Notes: generated by a model not told the origin, from the letters alone. A stretch of DNA of 60,367 nucleotides from Stagnihabitans tardus (GCF_009925085.1 NZ_JAABNR010000020.1:1-60367), one strand, 5' to 3'. Shown: positions 1 to 8,558, numbered from the stretch's first letter. Numbers and translations: made by a program.

Positions 1-6
1 GGGGTC

Positions 7-32
7 GGGGGGAGGGGTTCGCCCCTCCCCCC
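7..32. repeat. Perfect 11-bp stem-loop with TTCG loop
   Basis: An 11-base G-rich arm (7-17), the loop TTCG (18-21) and its exact complement (22-32). It lies beyond the terminator hairpin of aapP and belongs in appearance to the C/G-rich palindromes scattered through this window. It could be a backup terminator or an intergenic repeat; the gene on the far side is outside the window. Confidence 0.6.
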
Positions 33-49
33 GCTTGGGCCCGCTGGGC

Positions 50-74
50 GGCAGAACGGGTTTCCCGTTCTGCC
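50..74 (-). terminator. Terminator hairpin after aapP
   Basis: Arms GGCAGAACGGG and CCCGTTCTGCC around a 3-base loop, starting two bases after the aapP stop codon. There is no clear U-run on the minus strand, so termination may be weak or the hairpin may mainly protect the mRNA 3' end. Confidence 0.55.
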
Positions 75-75
75 C

Positions 76-840
76 TTAGTGACCCAGGATCTGGCTCAGG
101 AAGAGCTTCGTCCGCTCCGACTGCGGGTTGTTGAAGAACTCTTTCGGCTCGTTCTGTTCGACGATCTGACCCTTGTCCATGAAGATGACCCGGTTCGCCA
201 CGGCCTGGGCAAAGCCCATCTCGTGCGTCACGCAGAGCATCGTCATGCCCTCTTGCGCCAGCTCGATCATGGTGTCCAGGACCTCCTTGATCATCTCGGG
301 GTCAAGCGCCGAGGTCGGCTCGTCAAACAGCATGATCCTGGGCTTCATGCAAAGCGAGCGCGCAATCGCCACCCGCTGCTGCTGACCGCCCGAGAGCTGG
401 CCCGGATACTTGTGCGCCTGCTCGGGGATCTTGACCTTGCGCAGGAAATGCATCGCGGTCTCTTCGGCCTCTTTCTTCGGAACCTTGCGGACCCAGATCG
501 GGGCGAGCGTGCAATTCTCCAGGATCGTCAGATGCGGAAAGAGGTTGAAGTGCTGGAACACCATCCCGACCTCTGAGCGCACCTTGTCGATGTTCTTCAG
601 GTCATTGGTCAGTTCCGTCCCATCCACCACGATCTTGCCCGCCTGGTGTTCCTCCAGCCGGTTGATGCAGCGGATCAGCGTCGATTTGCCCGAGCCCGAG
701 GGCCCGCAGATCACGATCCGCTCCCCCCTTTGCACCGTCAGGTCGATGTCGCGCAGCACATGGAAGGTGCCATACCACTTGTTCATGCCCGTGATCTGCA
801 CGGCCACTTCGTTCGAGATTTTCATAGCGGCTTCAGCCAT
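76..840 (-). CDS. aapP: General L-amino acid ABC transporter, ATP-binding protein
   Basis: This 254-residue ATPase powers uptake of polar amino acids through the AapQM channel on the cytoplasmic face of the inner membrane. Walker A GPSGSGKST lies at residues 46-54, the Q-loop in VFQHFNLFPHL near 94-104, the ABC signature LSGGQQQR at 149-156 and Walker B LFDEP at 171-175. It is the last gene of aapJ-aapQ-aapM-aapP and starts 10 bases after the aapM stop. The ATG at 840 is used here; a second in-frame ATG at 825 gives only a five-residue shorter protein. The closest alternative is a GlnQ/HisP-type ATPase, but the large AapQ/AapM pair next door decides for Aap. Confidence 0.93.
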   Translation of the reverse strand: MAEAAMKISNEVAVQITGMNKWYGTFHVLRDIDLTVQRGERIVICGPSGSGKSTLIRCINRLEEHQAGKIVVDGTELTNDLKNIDKVRSEVGMVFQHFNLFPHLTILENCTLAPIWVRKVPKKEAEETAMHFLRKVKIPEQAHKYPGQLSGGQQQRVAIARSLCMKPRIMLFDEPTSALDPEMIKEVLDTMIELAQEGMTMLCVTHEMGFAQAVANRVIFMDKGQIVEQNEPKEFFNNPQSERTKLFLSQILGH

Positions 841-850
841 TTGGGCACCC

Positions 851-2281
851 TCAGCGATGATCGGTTTTCAGCCGGGCTTCAAGATAAAGCGCATAGCGGC
901 TCATCCCGAAACAGGCGACGAAGAAGATGGCGGCGACGAAGAGGTAAGGCTCCCAATAGGCCGCCTTCCAGTCGATATCGGCCCGCACGATGGCCGTGAC
1001 CCCCCGCAGCGGGTCCATCAGCGACACGAAGCTGACCAGCGTCGTGTCCTTGAAGAGCCCGATGAAGACGTTGACGATCCCCGGAATGGAGATCTTCAAG
1101 GCCTGCGGCAAGATGATCAGCCGTTGCGCCTGCCAATAGTCCAGGCCCAGGGCATCGGCCGCCTCTTGCTGGCCCTTGGGCAGGCCCGCAAGGCCGCCCC
1201 GGATCACCTCGGCGATATAGGCCGCCGAAAAGAAGGTGACCAGGATGATGACGCGCAGGATGGTCTCGAACTGCACCTGCGGCGGCAGGAAGTATTGCAA
1301 GAGCAGCGATGCGGTAAAGAGCATCGTGATCAGCGGCACGCCCCGCACGAACTCGATGAAGCCCACCGAGAGCTTGTTCACGATGAACAGATCCGACCGC
1401 CGCCCCAGCGCCAGCAGGATGCCCAAGGGCAAAGCCATGCCGATGGACGACACCCCGATGATGAAGGCCAAAAGGAAGCCGCCGAAGTTTTCGCTCTCCA
1501 CCGGGGCCAGCGCCAGAAGGTCATGCGGCAGGCTGGCCGTCAGCCGGGGCTCGATCACCGTCCACCACAGGAAGGCCGCCACGATGCCGATCCCCGCCGA
1601 CAGCGGCACGCCAAGCCGCCCGCTGAACAGCTTGACCACGGCCCAGAGGATCACGAAGCCCCCCACGGCCAGGACCGGCCCCGACAGGGGCCCGCCCCAC
1701 AAAAGCCAAACCGCGACAAAGGGATAGACCCCGGTCAGCACCAAAAGCTTCACCGGCCGATCCGAGGCCCAGGCCGCCAGCACAAAGACCGCGACCGCGA
1801 TCCCCATGACCAGCAACGGCGCCCCCGCTCCGCCCAAGAGGACCAGCGTCAGGGCCGAGGTCGGCGCGATGATCCATTGCGCGTTCTTGCTGTCATCGGC
1901 AAAGAGCGGCGCCACCAGGGCCACCAGCATCAGGCCAAAGCACAGGATCGGGCGCCACCATTCCTCGGTCGGGTAGAAGCCGAAGAGATACTGCCCCCAG
2001 CGCTCGCGGATCACCGCCCAGCAGGCGCCCGAGGCATCGGGGCCAAAGCGCTCGGCGATGATCTCCAGGCATTGCAGGTGGCTGTCGGCCACCCAGACCC
2101 CGTGCCAGAGCCAAGGCAGGCCCAGGCTCAGGAACTCGTAAAGCACATAGATCGCGGCCAGGGTCAGGATGCTGTTCACCCAGCCCGAGAACAGGTTCTC
2201 GCGCATCCAGCCGATGACGCCCTGTTGCGAGGCGGGCGGCGGCGAGGGCTCCAGCATTTGCTTGCGGACATAAGCCGTCAT
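851..2281 (-). CDS. aapM: General L-amino acid ABC transporter permease AapM
   Basis: An inner-membrane permease of 476 residues, much longer than a HisM-type subunit, as expected for AapM/BztC. The N-terminal half holds several hydrophobic segments of low conservation. The C-terminal ~220 residues carry the polar amino-acid permease domain, with the EAA loop visible as EAADALGLDYWQAQRLIILP, the site that docks on AapP. The hydrophobic stretches fit about eight to ten membrane spans. It follows aapQ with a single base between stop and start, so the two subunits are probably translationally coupled. AapM pairs with AapQ to form the substrate channel. The protein ends EARLKTDHR, and nothing looks broken. 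Confidence 0.92.
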   Translation of the reverse strand: MTAYVRKQMLEPSPPPASQQGVIGWMRENLFSGWVNSILTLAAIYVLYEFLSLGLPWLWHGVWVADSHLQCLEIIAERFGPDASGACWAVIRERWGQYLFGFYPTEEWWRPILCFGLMLVALVAPLFADDSKNAQWIIAPTSALTLVLLGGAGAPLLVMGIAVAVFVLAAWASDRPVKLLVLTGVYPFVAVWLLWGGPLSGPVLAVGGFVILWAVVKLFSGRLGVPLSAGIGIVAAFLWWTVIEPRLTASLPHDLLALAPVESENFGGFLLAFIIGVSSIGMALPLGILLALGRRSDLFIVNKLSVGFIEFVRGVPLITMLFTASLLLQYFLPPQVQFETILRVIILVTFFSAAYIAEVIRGGLAGLPKGQQEAADALGLDYWQAQRLIILPQALKISIPGIVNVFIGLFKDTTLVSFVSLMDPLRGVTAIVRADIDWKAAYWEPYLFVAAIFFVACFGMSRYALYLEARLKTDHR

Positions 2282-2282
2282 C

Positions 2283-3527
2283 TCAGCGCTCCTTCAGCTT
2301 GACGGAGGCATTGTAGAAATTCAGCAGCCCCGAGAGGATCAAAGAGATCGAGAGGTAAATCCCCATCATCAACAGCATGCATTCCAGCTCGCGGCCCGTC
2401 TGGTTCATCGTGATCCCCCCCAGCGTGCCGCGCAGGTCAAGATAGCTGACGGCGATGCCCAGGGACGTGTCCTTGACCAGCGAGAGATAGTTGGAAATCT
2501 GCGGCGGGATGATCACCCGCAGCGCTTGCGGCAGGATCACCAGGCTCATGGTGCGCCCCGGGCGCAGACCCAGCGCAAAGGCCGCCTCGGACTGGCCCCG
2601 GCTGATCGCCTGGATGCCGCCCCGCACGACCTCGGCCGTGACGGCGGCGTAATAGAGCGACAGCGAGACCACCATGGCGGTGAAGGCATGGGCCAATTGC
2701 AGCCCGCCCTTGAAGTTGAAGCCCTTGAAGGTCGGGTAATCCAGGTGGAAGCCCATGGCGACCAGCAAGGCCACCACCGGCAGGACCACCACGGCCAGAC
2801 CCGGCCAGAAGGTCCCGGGCCGCACGCCCGTCGCCTCTTGCACCCGGGTCGCACGGCGGCGGATCAGGCTCAAGACCCAGAAAGAGGCCATCAGCACCAG
2901 GATCACCGCCAGGCCCGAGGTGGGCAGGCCCGCGATCTCGGGCAGGGGGCGGTCCAGCACCGGGGCGGGCATCGTGGTGTAACGGTTGGTCACGGCGGCG
3001 ATGCCGAGGAACATCTCCTCCTTGGCGACCCCGTCCACCACCTTGAAATCCTTGGGCTCGGGCGAGGCCTCGGAGAAGATGACATAGGCCAGGATGATCC
3101 ACAAAACCAAGGGGATGTTGCGGAAGAGCTCGACGTAAAGCCCCATCAGCCGCGAGACGAGCCAGTTCTTCGACAGGCGCAAGACGCCGATCAGCACGCC
3201 CAGCACCGTGGCAAAGAAGGCCGCGATGATGGCCACGACAAAGGTGTTCACCAGGCCCACCATGGCCGCGCGGAAGTGGTTGTCGTCGTTGGTATAGGGG
3301 ATCAGGGCCTGACCGATGTCATAGCCCGCCCGGCTCCACAGGAAGGAGAAGTCGATGTCCTTGCCCTTGGCCTCGAGATTGGCCATCAGGTTGCCGACCA
3401 GCCAGGACAGGGCCAGCAGAACCAGCACCAGCGCGACCACCTGGATCGTGATGCCTCGGTATCTTGTGTCGTAGATAAGTTGGCTCAGCCGAAACCCTTG
3501 TTTCGGCGGCTCGGTGGCATAGGCCAT
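2283..3527 (-). CDS. aapQ: General L-amino acid ABC transporter permease AapQ
   Basis: An inner-membrane permease of 414 residues, the partner of AapM. The N-terminal LSQLIYDTRYRG followed by a membrane span is typical of AapQ/BztB. The EAA coupling loop is seen as SEAAFALGLRPGRTMSLVIL, followed by PQALRVIIPP. A large insertion (roughly residues 130-230) separates the first and second groups of spans, which explains the length compared with 220-residue HisQ-type permeases. The gene lies 90 bases downstream of aapJ, and that gap contains a strong stem-loop. The family imports a broad range of L-amino acids from the periplasmic binding protein. Confidence 0.92.
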   Translation of the reverse strand: MAYATEPPKQGFRLSQLIYDTRYRGITIQVVALVLVLLALSWLVGNLMANLEAKGKDIDFSFLWSRAGYDIGQALIPYTNDDNHFRAAMVGLVNTFVVAIIAAFFATVLGVLIGVLRLSKNWLVSRLMGLYVELFRNIPLVLWIILAYVIFSEASPEPKDFKVVDGVAKEEMFLGIAAVTNRYTTMPAPVLDRPLPEIAGLPTSGLAVILVLMASFWVLSLIRRRATRVQEATGVRPGTFWPGLAVVVLPVVALLVAMGFHLDYPTFKGFNFKGGLQLAHAFTAMVVSLSLYYAAVTAEVVRGGIQAISRGQSEAAFALGLRPGRTMSLVILPQALRVIIPPQISNYLSLVKDTSLGIAVSYLDLRGTLGGITMNQTGRELECMLLMMGIYLSISLILSGLLNFYNASVKLKER

Positions 3528-3584
3528 GGATTTCCCCCTGCGCGTCCTGCCGGTTCATGCCGGTCTGTTCGGACGTTATAAGTT

Positions 3585-3608
3585 GGGCGCGACCCAAAGG
3601 TCGCGCCC
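3585..3608 (-). promoter_or_regulatory. Intercistronic stem-loop between aapJ and aapQ
   Basis: Perfect 10-base arms GGGCGCGACC and GGTCGCGCCC flank the loop CAAA. It starts ten bases beyond the aapJ stop and lies about 60 bases before the aapQ start. In binding-protein transporter operons such a structure often stabilises the upstream message or partly stops transcription, so the binding protein is made in excess over the permeases. No U-run follows. The function here is inferred. Confidence 0.65.
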
Positions 3609-3617
3609 GGTGTCAGA

Positions 3618-4634
3618 TCAACGGAAGGGCGGAGCGTATTGCAGGCCGCCCTGGGTCCAGAGCGCGTTCAGACCGCGCGCCAGCTTGATCGGGGTCGACA
3701 TGCCGATATTGGCTTCGAAGATCTCGCCATAGTTGCCGTTGGCGGCGATGGCGGCCTTGGCGAAGCCGGCGTCGAGGCCGAGCATCTTGCCCATGTCGCC
3801 CTCAAGGCCCAGGAGGCGCTTGATTTCCGGGTCTTGGGTCGAGGTCGCGACTTCCTCGATATTGGCCTTGGTGATGCCCTTTTCCTCTGCGGTCAGCAGA
3901 GCGAAATAGGTCCAGCGCACCACGTCACCCCAGGCATTGTCGCCATGACGGACGACCGGGCCGAGGGGCTCCTTCGAGATGATCTCGGGAAGGATGATGT
4001 AGTTGTCCGGATCGGGCAGGGTCGCGCGGGTCGAAGCCAGGCCCGAAGCGTCGGTCGTATAGGCGTCGCAGGCCCCGGCGGTGAACTGGCGCAGCGCCTC
4101 ACCGTCGTCGGCCACGTTCACCGGCGTATAGGTGATGTTGTTGGCCTTGAAGAAGTCGGCGAGGTTCAGCTCGGTCGTGGTGCCGGTCTGGATGCAGACG
4201 GTGGCGCCATCGAGTTCCTTGGCCGAAGAGACGCCGAGGTCCTTCTTCACCATGAAGCCCTGGCCGTCATAGTAGTTCACCGCGACGAAATCGAACTTCA
4301 GGTCGGTGTCGCGCGAATAGGTCCAGGTCGAGTTGCGGACCAGGAGGTCCACTTCGCCCGAGGCCAGGGCGGTGAAGCGGGTCTCGCCGGTCAGCGGCAC
4401 GAACTTCACCTTGGTCTGGTCGCCGAAGACGGCAGCCGCGACGGCCTTGCAGAGGTCGACGTCGAAGCCATGCCATTCGCCCTTGTCATCCGGCGCACCA
4501 AAGCCCGTCAGGCCGGTGTTGGAACCGCAGTTCACCTCGCCCCGCGCCTTGATGTCGTCCAGCGTGCCGGCCGAAGCCAGGCCAGCGGACAGCGCCGCAG
4601 CGGTCAGCGTGCCGAGAAAGAGGGTCTTGTTCAT
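3618..4634 (-). CDS. aapJ: General L-amino acid ABC transporter periplasmic binding protein
   Basis: A 338-residue secreted receptor that captures amino acids in the periplasm for AapQMP. The N-terminus MNKTLFLGTLTAAALSAGLASA is a Sec signal peptide with likely cleavage after ASA. The mature part begins GTLDDIKARGEVNCG and then shows the SBP_bac_3 fold: GFDVDLCKAVAAAVFGD near 57-73, RFTALASGEVDLLVRNSTWT and the conserved RDTDLKFDFV. It heads the operon; about 220 bases separate it from the atp12 stop, leaving space for a promoter. The closest relatives by content are AapJ and BztA (glutamate/glutamine/aspartate/asparagine), which the sequence alone does not separate. Confidence 0.93.
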   Translation of the reverse strand: MNKTLFLGTLTAAALSAGLASAGTLDDIKARGEVNCGSNTGLTGFGAPDDKGEWHGFDVDLCKAVAAAVFGDQTKVKFVPLTGETRFTALASGEVDLLVRNSTWTYSRDTDLKFDFVAVNYYDGQGFMVKKDLGVSSAKELDGATVCIQTGTTTELNLADFFKANNITYTPVNVADDGEALRQFTAGACDAYTTDASGLASTRATLPDPDNYIILPEIISKEPLGPVVRHGDNAWGDVVRWTYFALLTAEEKGITKANIEEVATSTQDPEIKRLLGLEGDMGKMLGLDAGFAKAAIAANGNYGEIFEANIGMSTPIKLARGLNALWTQGGLQYAPPFR

Positions 4635-4726
4635 TCATATCTCCCCATGATGCCCTGTTGGCAGGGCGGTTATCTATGTCCGATCTTGCACCGGACAAGG
4701 GTGGGTTGGCCCCACCAGTGCCGGGC

Positions 4727-4756
4727 AATATCCGCTAAAGCGGATGGATTGGTCAA
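4727..4756 (-). promoter_or_regulatory. Candidate promoter of the aap operon
   Basis: On the minus strand TTGACC (4751-4756) and GATATT (4727-4732) are 18 bases apart, about 95 bases before the aapJ start. A short palindrome ATCCGCTAAAGCGGAT overlaps the spacer and -10 region and could be an operator. The surroundings are visibly A/T-rich compared with the genes. Confidence 0.35.
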
Positions 4757-4855
4757 GTTTATATCATCCAGACAAGGACAAGCGGATTTTTTAACCACGT
4801 TTTCGCGGCTTGCGGGCAGGATGTTTCTCCGCCCTGTTCCTCGCAGGCAAGAAAC

Positions 4856-5560
4856 TTACCCGAGAAGGGCGAAGACGCGCGAAGCCGACAGGAAGTCGGC
4901 ACGTTTCAGGGCCGCAACCTCGGCCGCCTCCTCGTCTTCGCCCCATTCCTCGGCCTGGAAGGTCTCATCGATTCGCGCGAGGTCCCAGGCTTCTTCGGGG
5001 GAGAGCCGCTTGTGGGCCACGGCCAGCGCCAGGATCAGCGACCCGGAGATGGCGACGAGGTCATGGAAGGCGGCAAGCTGAAAGGACGAAAAGCCGCCGA
5101 GATGGGAGCGCAGCGCGGTCAGCGCGGGCTCGGGCTGGGGCACATGCATGACACCCACCGTGACGGTCAGACGGGCCTGCAAAGCCTCGGCCGCCCAGTC
5201 GAGCAGAGGGTCCCAGCCCTCGGCCTGGCGGCGCACCAGTTCGGCCGGTTTCGCCGCCCGATAGCACAGAAGGTCGCTTCCGCCATATTCGGCCAGGTGA
5301 TCGGCCACGGCCGCGACCATGGGCGCGACCTTGTCCAGCGCCGAATTGGCCATCCGCGTCGCTGGCATGGAATTGGGGTCGATCTTGCCGGTCTGGGCGT
5401 CCCATTCGCTGGCCACGAGACGCGCCAGCCCTTCGGTCGGCAGGACGAGCGGCGCCTTGGCCGGGGTCTTGACCGGGCGCGTGTCCAAGAGGACGGTCCA
5501 GCCGCCGTCGACGGCCTGGACCGTGGCGGCCTTCCAGAAGCGTTTCGGGGCCCAGCTCAT
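4856..5560 (-). CDS. ATP12-family F1-ATPase assembly chaperone
   Basis: A 234-residue soluble protein of the ATP12 family. The mitochondrial members bind the F1 alpha subunit before it joins beta; a matching role in bacterial F1F0 assembly is inferred. The N-terminal RFWKAATV, then LLDTRPVKTPAKAPLVLPT, and the central LAEYGGSDLLCYRA are characteristic of the family, as is the C-terminal acidic stretch WGEDEEAAEVAALKRADF. The start ATG touches the rluC stop codon with no gap, so it is the third gene of crcB-rluC-atp12. The family is largely confined to alphaproteobacteria and mitochondria, which supports the assignment of the host. Confidence 0.88.
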   Translation of the reverse strand: MSWAPKRFWKAATVQAVDGGWTVLLDTRPVKTPAKAPLVLPTEGLARLVASEWDAQTGKIDPNSMPATRMANSALDKVAPMVAAVADHLAEYGGSDLLCYRAAKPAELVRRQAEGWDPLLDWAAEALQARLTVTVGVMHVPQPEPALTALRSHLGGFSSFQLAAFHDLVAISGSLILALAVAHKRLSPEEAWDLARIDETFQAEEWGEDEEAAEVAALKRADFLSASRVFALLG

Positions 5561-6598
5561 TTATTGCCGATGCGTGAAAGGGTCCGCGGGGACATCATCT
5601 TCTTTCCAGTCCAGAAGCTTCCAGGTCTTGGCCATATGTTCGGGCAAGGGCGCGGTGAAGGTCATGATCTTGCCCGTCACCGGATGCTCGATCGTCAGCA
5701 TCCGCGCATGGAGATGCAGCTTGCGCGACATGTCGCCCCCCGTGCCAGCCCCCCAGCCGTCGCCCATGTTCTCGGCCGTCGAGCCGCCGTATTTGCCGTC
5801 GCCGATGATCGGATGGCCGATTTCAGCCATATGGGCGCGCAGCTGGTGAGTGCGGCCCGTGACGGGCTCCAAAGCCATCCAGGACATGCGGGTTCCAAGG
5901 AACCAGAGCGTGAAGAAGTCGGTCTGCGCCCGCTTGGCATCGGGGAAATCGCCCATCTTGGCCGGGTGGACGCAGATCATCTTCTCATCGCCGCGCCCCA
6001 TGGCGGCCTTCATCAGGCCGAACTTGACCGAGCCCTGCTTGGGGTTCGGACAGCCCGCCACCAGGGCCCAATAGATCTTGCGGGCCTCGCGGTGGCGCAG
6101 GGCCTCCGAGAGCCTGCGCGCCACGCGATCCGTCCGCGCCAGCATCAAGAGGCCCGAAGTGTCCTTGTCGAGGCGATGCACCAGCTTGGGCTTGTCCTTG
6201 TAGCCGAACTTCAAAGCCTCGGCGAGGCCATCGACATGACGCTCCCCCTGCCCCGAGCCGCCTTGGCTGGGCAGGCCAGCAGGCTTGTTCAGGACGATCA
6301 TGTGTTCGTCCTTCCACAGCACGCAATCCAGGATCATCTGGGCATCGGTCTTGGAGATCTTGCCGTCGGGCTCATATTCCGGCGCGGGGCTGTCGGGCAG
6401 CGGCGGGATGCGGATCTCCATCCCCGGGGCGACGCGGTCGCTGGCCTTGGCGCGGCCCTTGTCGACCCGGATCTCACCCTTGCGGCACATCTTCTCGATC
6501 GCGCCTTGCGTGATCTGAGGAAAGTGCTTCTTCATCCAGCGGTCGAGGCGGCTTTCGCCCTCGTCCTCGGTGACGGTGATCAGTTGCACGGCGGTCAT
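5561..6598 (-). CDS. rluC: RluA-family 23S rRNA pseudouridine synthase (RluC-like)
   Basis: A 345-residue enzyme that isomerises uridine to pseudouridine in rRNA. An S4-like RNA-binding domain occupies about residues 16-65. The catalytic motif is HRLDKDTSG at 141-149 with Asp144 as the nucleophile, followed by the family features YWALVAG and GRTHQLRAHMAEIGHPIIGD. The S4 domain plus length favour RluC (positions 955/2504/2580 in E. coli) over RluA, but target specificity cannot be read from the sequence. Its ATG overlaps the crcB TGA in an ATGA arrangement, and its stop touches the atp12 start. Confidence 0.85.
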   Translation of the reverse strand: MTAVQLITVTEDEGESRLDRWMKKHFPQITQGAIEKMCRKGEIRVDKGRAKASDRVAPGMEIRIPPLPDSPAPEYEPDGKISKTDAQMILDCVLWKDEHMIVLNKPAGLPSQGGSGQGERHVDGLAEALKFGYKDKPKLVHRLDKDTSGLLMLARTDRVARRLSEALRHREARKIYWALVAGCPNPKQGSVKFGLMKAAMGRGDEKMICVHPAKMGDFPDAKRAQTDFFTLWFLGTRMSWMALEPVTGRTHQLRAHMAEIGHPIIGDGKYGGSTAENMGDGWGAGTGGDMSRKLHLHARMLTIEHPVTGKIMTFTAPLPEHMAKTWKLLDWKEDDVPADPFTHRQ

Positions 6599-6942
6599 GG
6601 CATCAGCCTTTGGGTCAGGGCGGCGCCGATTGCGACAGCGGCCAGCGAGAGAAGAACGGAGAGGCCCGCATAAGTGGCGGCCTCGGCCAGGCGGCCGGAC
6701 TGGGTCAGCCTGAGAGTATCCAGCGAGAAGGCTGAAAATGTGGTGAAGCCACCCAGAAGGCCGGTCAGGAAGAGCGGCGCCAGCGGGTGCTTGGCGAGCA
6801 GCACGGCCAGCACGCCCATGGCAAAGCAGCCCGCGACGTTGACGGCAGCCGTGCCCCAGGGGGCGCCGACCGCGGAAACGGTCAGATAGCGCAGGACAGA
6901 GCCCGCAGCGCCGCCAAGCGCGATCTGGAGAAGGGTGAACAT
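6595..6942 (-). CDS. crcB: Fluoride efflux channel CrcB/Fluc
   Basis: A 115-residue membrane protein of the Fluc family of dual-topology dimeric channels, which let fluoride leave the cytoplasm. Four hydrophobic helices are visible. The first contains GGAAGSVLRYL, the second NVAGCFAMGVL, and the third the hallmark GGFTTFSAFSLD, where the conserved Phe residues line the fluoride path. The start at 6942 (MFTLLQIALGG) is chosen because upstream codons are low-complexity and lack the family sequence. It is the first gene of crcB-rluC-atp12 and overlaps rluC by four bases. No fluoride riboswitch was recognised upstream. Confidence 0.9.
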   Translation of the reverse strand: MFTLLQIALGGAAGSVLRYLTVSAVGAPWGTAAVNVAGCFAMGVLAVLLAKHPLAPLFLTGLLGGFTTFSAFSLDTLRLTQSGRLAEAATYAGLSVLLSLAAVAIGAALTQRLMP

Positions 6943-6978
6943 CAGGTTTCCTTGGGGCGGGCGGGTCGAAATGTCAAC

Positions 6979-7040
6979 CGTCGTGGGGGCGCTGCCCCCA
7001 CACCCCCGGGATATTTGTGTCAGTATGAAAGCGAAAGAGG
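6979..7040. repeat. Rhodobacter-type intergenic repeat
   Basis: The arms GTGGGGGC and GCCCCCAC (6983-7001) surround GCT and are followed by ACCCCCGGGATATTTG and an A/G-rich tail. I recognise the C-rich palindrome plus CCCCCGGGATATTT as a frequent intergenic element of Rhodobacter-type genomes. This is from memory and not checked here. It lies between rarA and crcB, where it could also help end rarA transcription. Confidence 0.5.
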
Positions 7041-7075
7041 GAGGCTCTGTGGATTGGCTTGCTGGCTTGCGCGGA

Positions 7076-8374
7076 TCACTCGGCGTTGCGGCGGGCGCGG
7101 AGCTTGGCGAAGTAGTCGATGCGCTTGATGAGTTCCCGTTCGAAGCCACGTTCGGGCGGGGCATAGTAGATGGGGCGCTTCATGCCGTCGGGGAAGTAGT
7201 TCTGGCCCGAGAAAGCGTCTTCCTGGTCGTGGTCATAGGCATAATCGGCGCCGTAGCCGAGGCTCTTCATCAGCTTGGTCGGCGCATTGCGGATATGCAG
7301 CGGCGGGGGGTGAGAGCCGGTCTCCTTGGCGGCCTGTCTTGCGGCCTTGTAGGCTTTGTAGACGCCGTTCGATTTGGGGGCGAGCGCCAGGTAGACCACG
7401 GCTTGCGCCAGGGACAGCTCGCCCTCCGGCGAGCCGAGCCGTTCGTAGGTGGCCCATGAGGCCAGGCAAAGCTCCTGCGCCTGGGGGTCGGCGAGGCCGA
7501 TGTCTTCGACGGCCATTCTCGTGAGGCGGCGGGCGAGGAAACGGGGGTCCTCGCCGCCTTCCAGCATGCGGGCGAACCAGTAGAGCGCGGCATCGGGATC
7601 GGAGCCGCGGATGGATTTGTGCAGCGCCGAGATGAGGTTGTAATGCTCCTCGCCCGACTTGTCGTATTTCGCGGCCCGGCGCATCAGGCGGGTCGAGAGC
7701 GCCTCGGGGGTGAGCTTGTCCTTGACCGTCCAGGCGGAGACCTGCTCGATCAGGTTCAAGAGCGTGCGGCCGTCGCCATCGGCCATCTCGATCAGGGTTT
7801 CGCGGGCCGGGCCTGTCAGCGGCAGGGCGCGGCCAAGGTCTTGCTCGGCGCGCTGGGTCAGGCGTTCGAGGTCAATCGCGGTCAGGCGCTCGAGGACGAT
7901 GACCTGGGCGCGGGAGAGGAGCGCCGCGTTCAGCTCGAAGGAGGGGTTTTCCGTCGTGGCGCCGACGAGGAGGATCGTGCCATCCTCCATATAGGGCAGG
8001 AATCCGTCCTGCTGCGCCTTGTTGAAACGGTGGATTTCGTCGACGAAAAGCAGCGTGCCCTTTTGGCGCAGTTTCGCGGTCTCGAAGACCTTCCGCAGAT
8101 CGGGGACGCCGGTGAAGATCGCCGAGATCTGCACGAAGGCCAACTCGGTTTCCTGGGCGAGCAACCTTGCGATGGTGGTCTTGCCCACCCCCGGTGGCCC
8201 CCAAAGGATCAAGGAGGACAGCGACTTCGCGGCCAGCATGGCGCCCAGGGGCCCCTCGGGGCCCAGAACATGGGACTGGCCGATCACCTCCGCCAGGGTC
8301 TGCGGGCGCAGGCGGTCGGCCAGGGGGCGCGGACCTTCGGACTTGGGCTTGGGGCTATCGAATAGGTCGGACAT
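7076..8374 (-). CDS. rarA: Replication-associated recombination protein A (AAA+ ATPase)
   Basis: A 432-residue AAA+ ATPase of the RarA/MgsA/WRNIP1 family, which acts at stalled replication forks with SSB. Residues 1-40 give the typical PLADRLRPQTLAEVIGQSH entry. Walker A GPPGVGKTT is at 59-67 and Walker B VDEIHRFN at 111-118, and sensor 1 is in LLVGATTENPSFELN. The C-terminal tetramerisation region includes KSIRGSDPDAALYWFARML and YFPDGM. It lies alone between rplQ and crcB. The related clamp-loader ATPases RuvB and DnaX are excluded by the IHRFNK and GSDPDAALYW motifs. Confidence 0.94.
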   Translation of the reverse strand: MSDLFDSPKPKSEGPRPLADRLRPQTLAEVIGQSHVLGPEGPLGAMLAAKSLSSLILWGPPGVGKTTIARLLAQETELAFVQISAIFTGVPDLRKVFETAKLRQKGTLLFVDEIHRFNKAQQDGFLPYMEDGTILLVGATTENPSFELNAALLSRAQVIVLERLTAIDLERLTQRAEQDLGRALPLTGPARETLIEMADGDGRTLLNLIEQVSAWTVKDKLTPEALSTRLMRRAAKYDKSGEEHYNLISALHKSIRGSDPDAALYWFARMLEGGEDPRFLARRLTRMAVEDIGLADPQAQELCLASWATYERLGSPEGELSLAQAVVYLALAPKSNGVYKAYKAARQAAKETGSHPPPLHIRNAPTKLMKSLGYGADYAYDHDQEDAFSGQNYFPDGMKRPIYYAPPERGFERELIKRIDYFAKLRARRNAE

Positions 8375-8513
8375 GGGGGGAGGTTACAGGTTCGAGCCAC
8401 TCTGCAAAAGAGCAGAGCACGAAAAACCCCCAACCTGGCCTTCTTGAGGCAAGGGCGCTTGGGGGCAATCCCCTGCGGCGAGGGGAGCGGGAAACCCCAT
8501 GGCCCGGACATGC

Positions 8514-8539
8514 AAAAGGCCCGCGCGGGGCGGGCCTTT
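8514..8539 (-). terminator. Intrinsic terminator after rplQ
   Basis: Arms GCGGGCC and GGCCCGC with a five-base loop and a short U-run when read on the minus strand (the AAAA at 8514-8517). It lies 20 bases after the rplQ stop and ends the alpha operon. Confidence 0.75.
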
Positions 8540-8558
8540 CGGGGAAGTCGGCAAGCGT

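Noticed and set aside
6943-7075. Fluoride riboswitch before crcB
   Set aside because: The conserved pseudoknot bases of the crcB motif were not found; the gap holds a C/G-rich repeat instead.
6943-7164. Longer CrcB protein with a 74-residue N-terminal extension
   Set aside because: The extension is Ser/Pro/Ala-rich, overlaps the 3' end of rarA and the intergenic repeat, and Fluc proteins start at the first helix.
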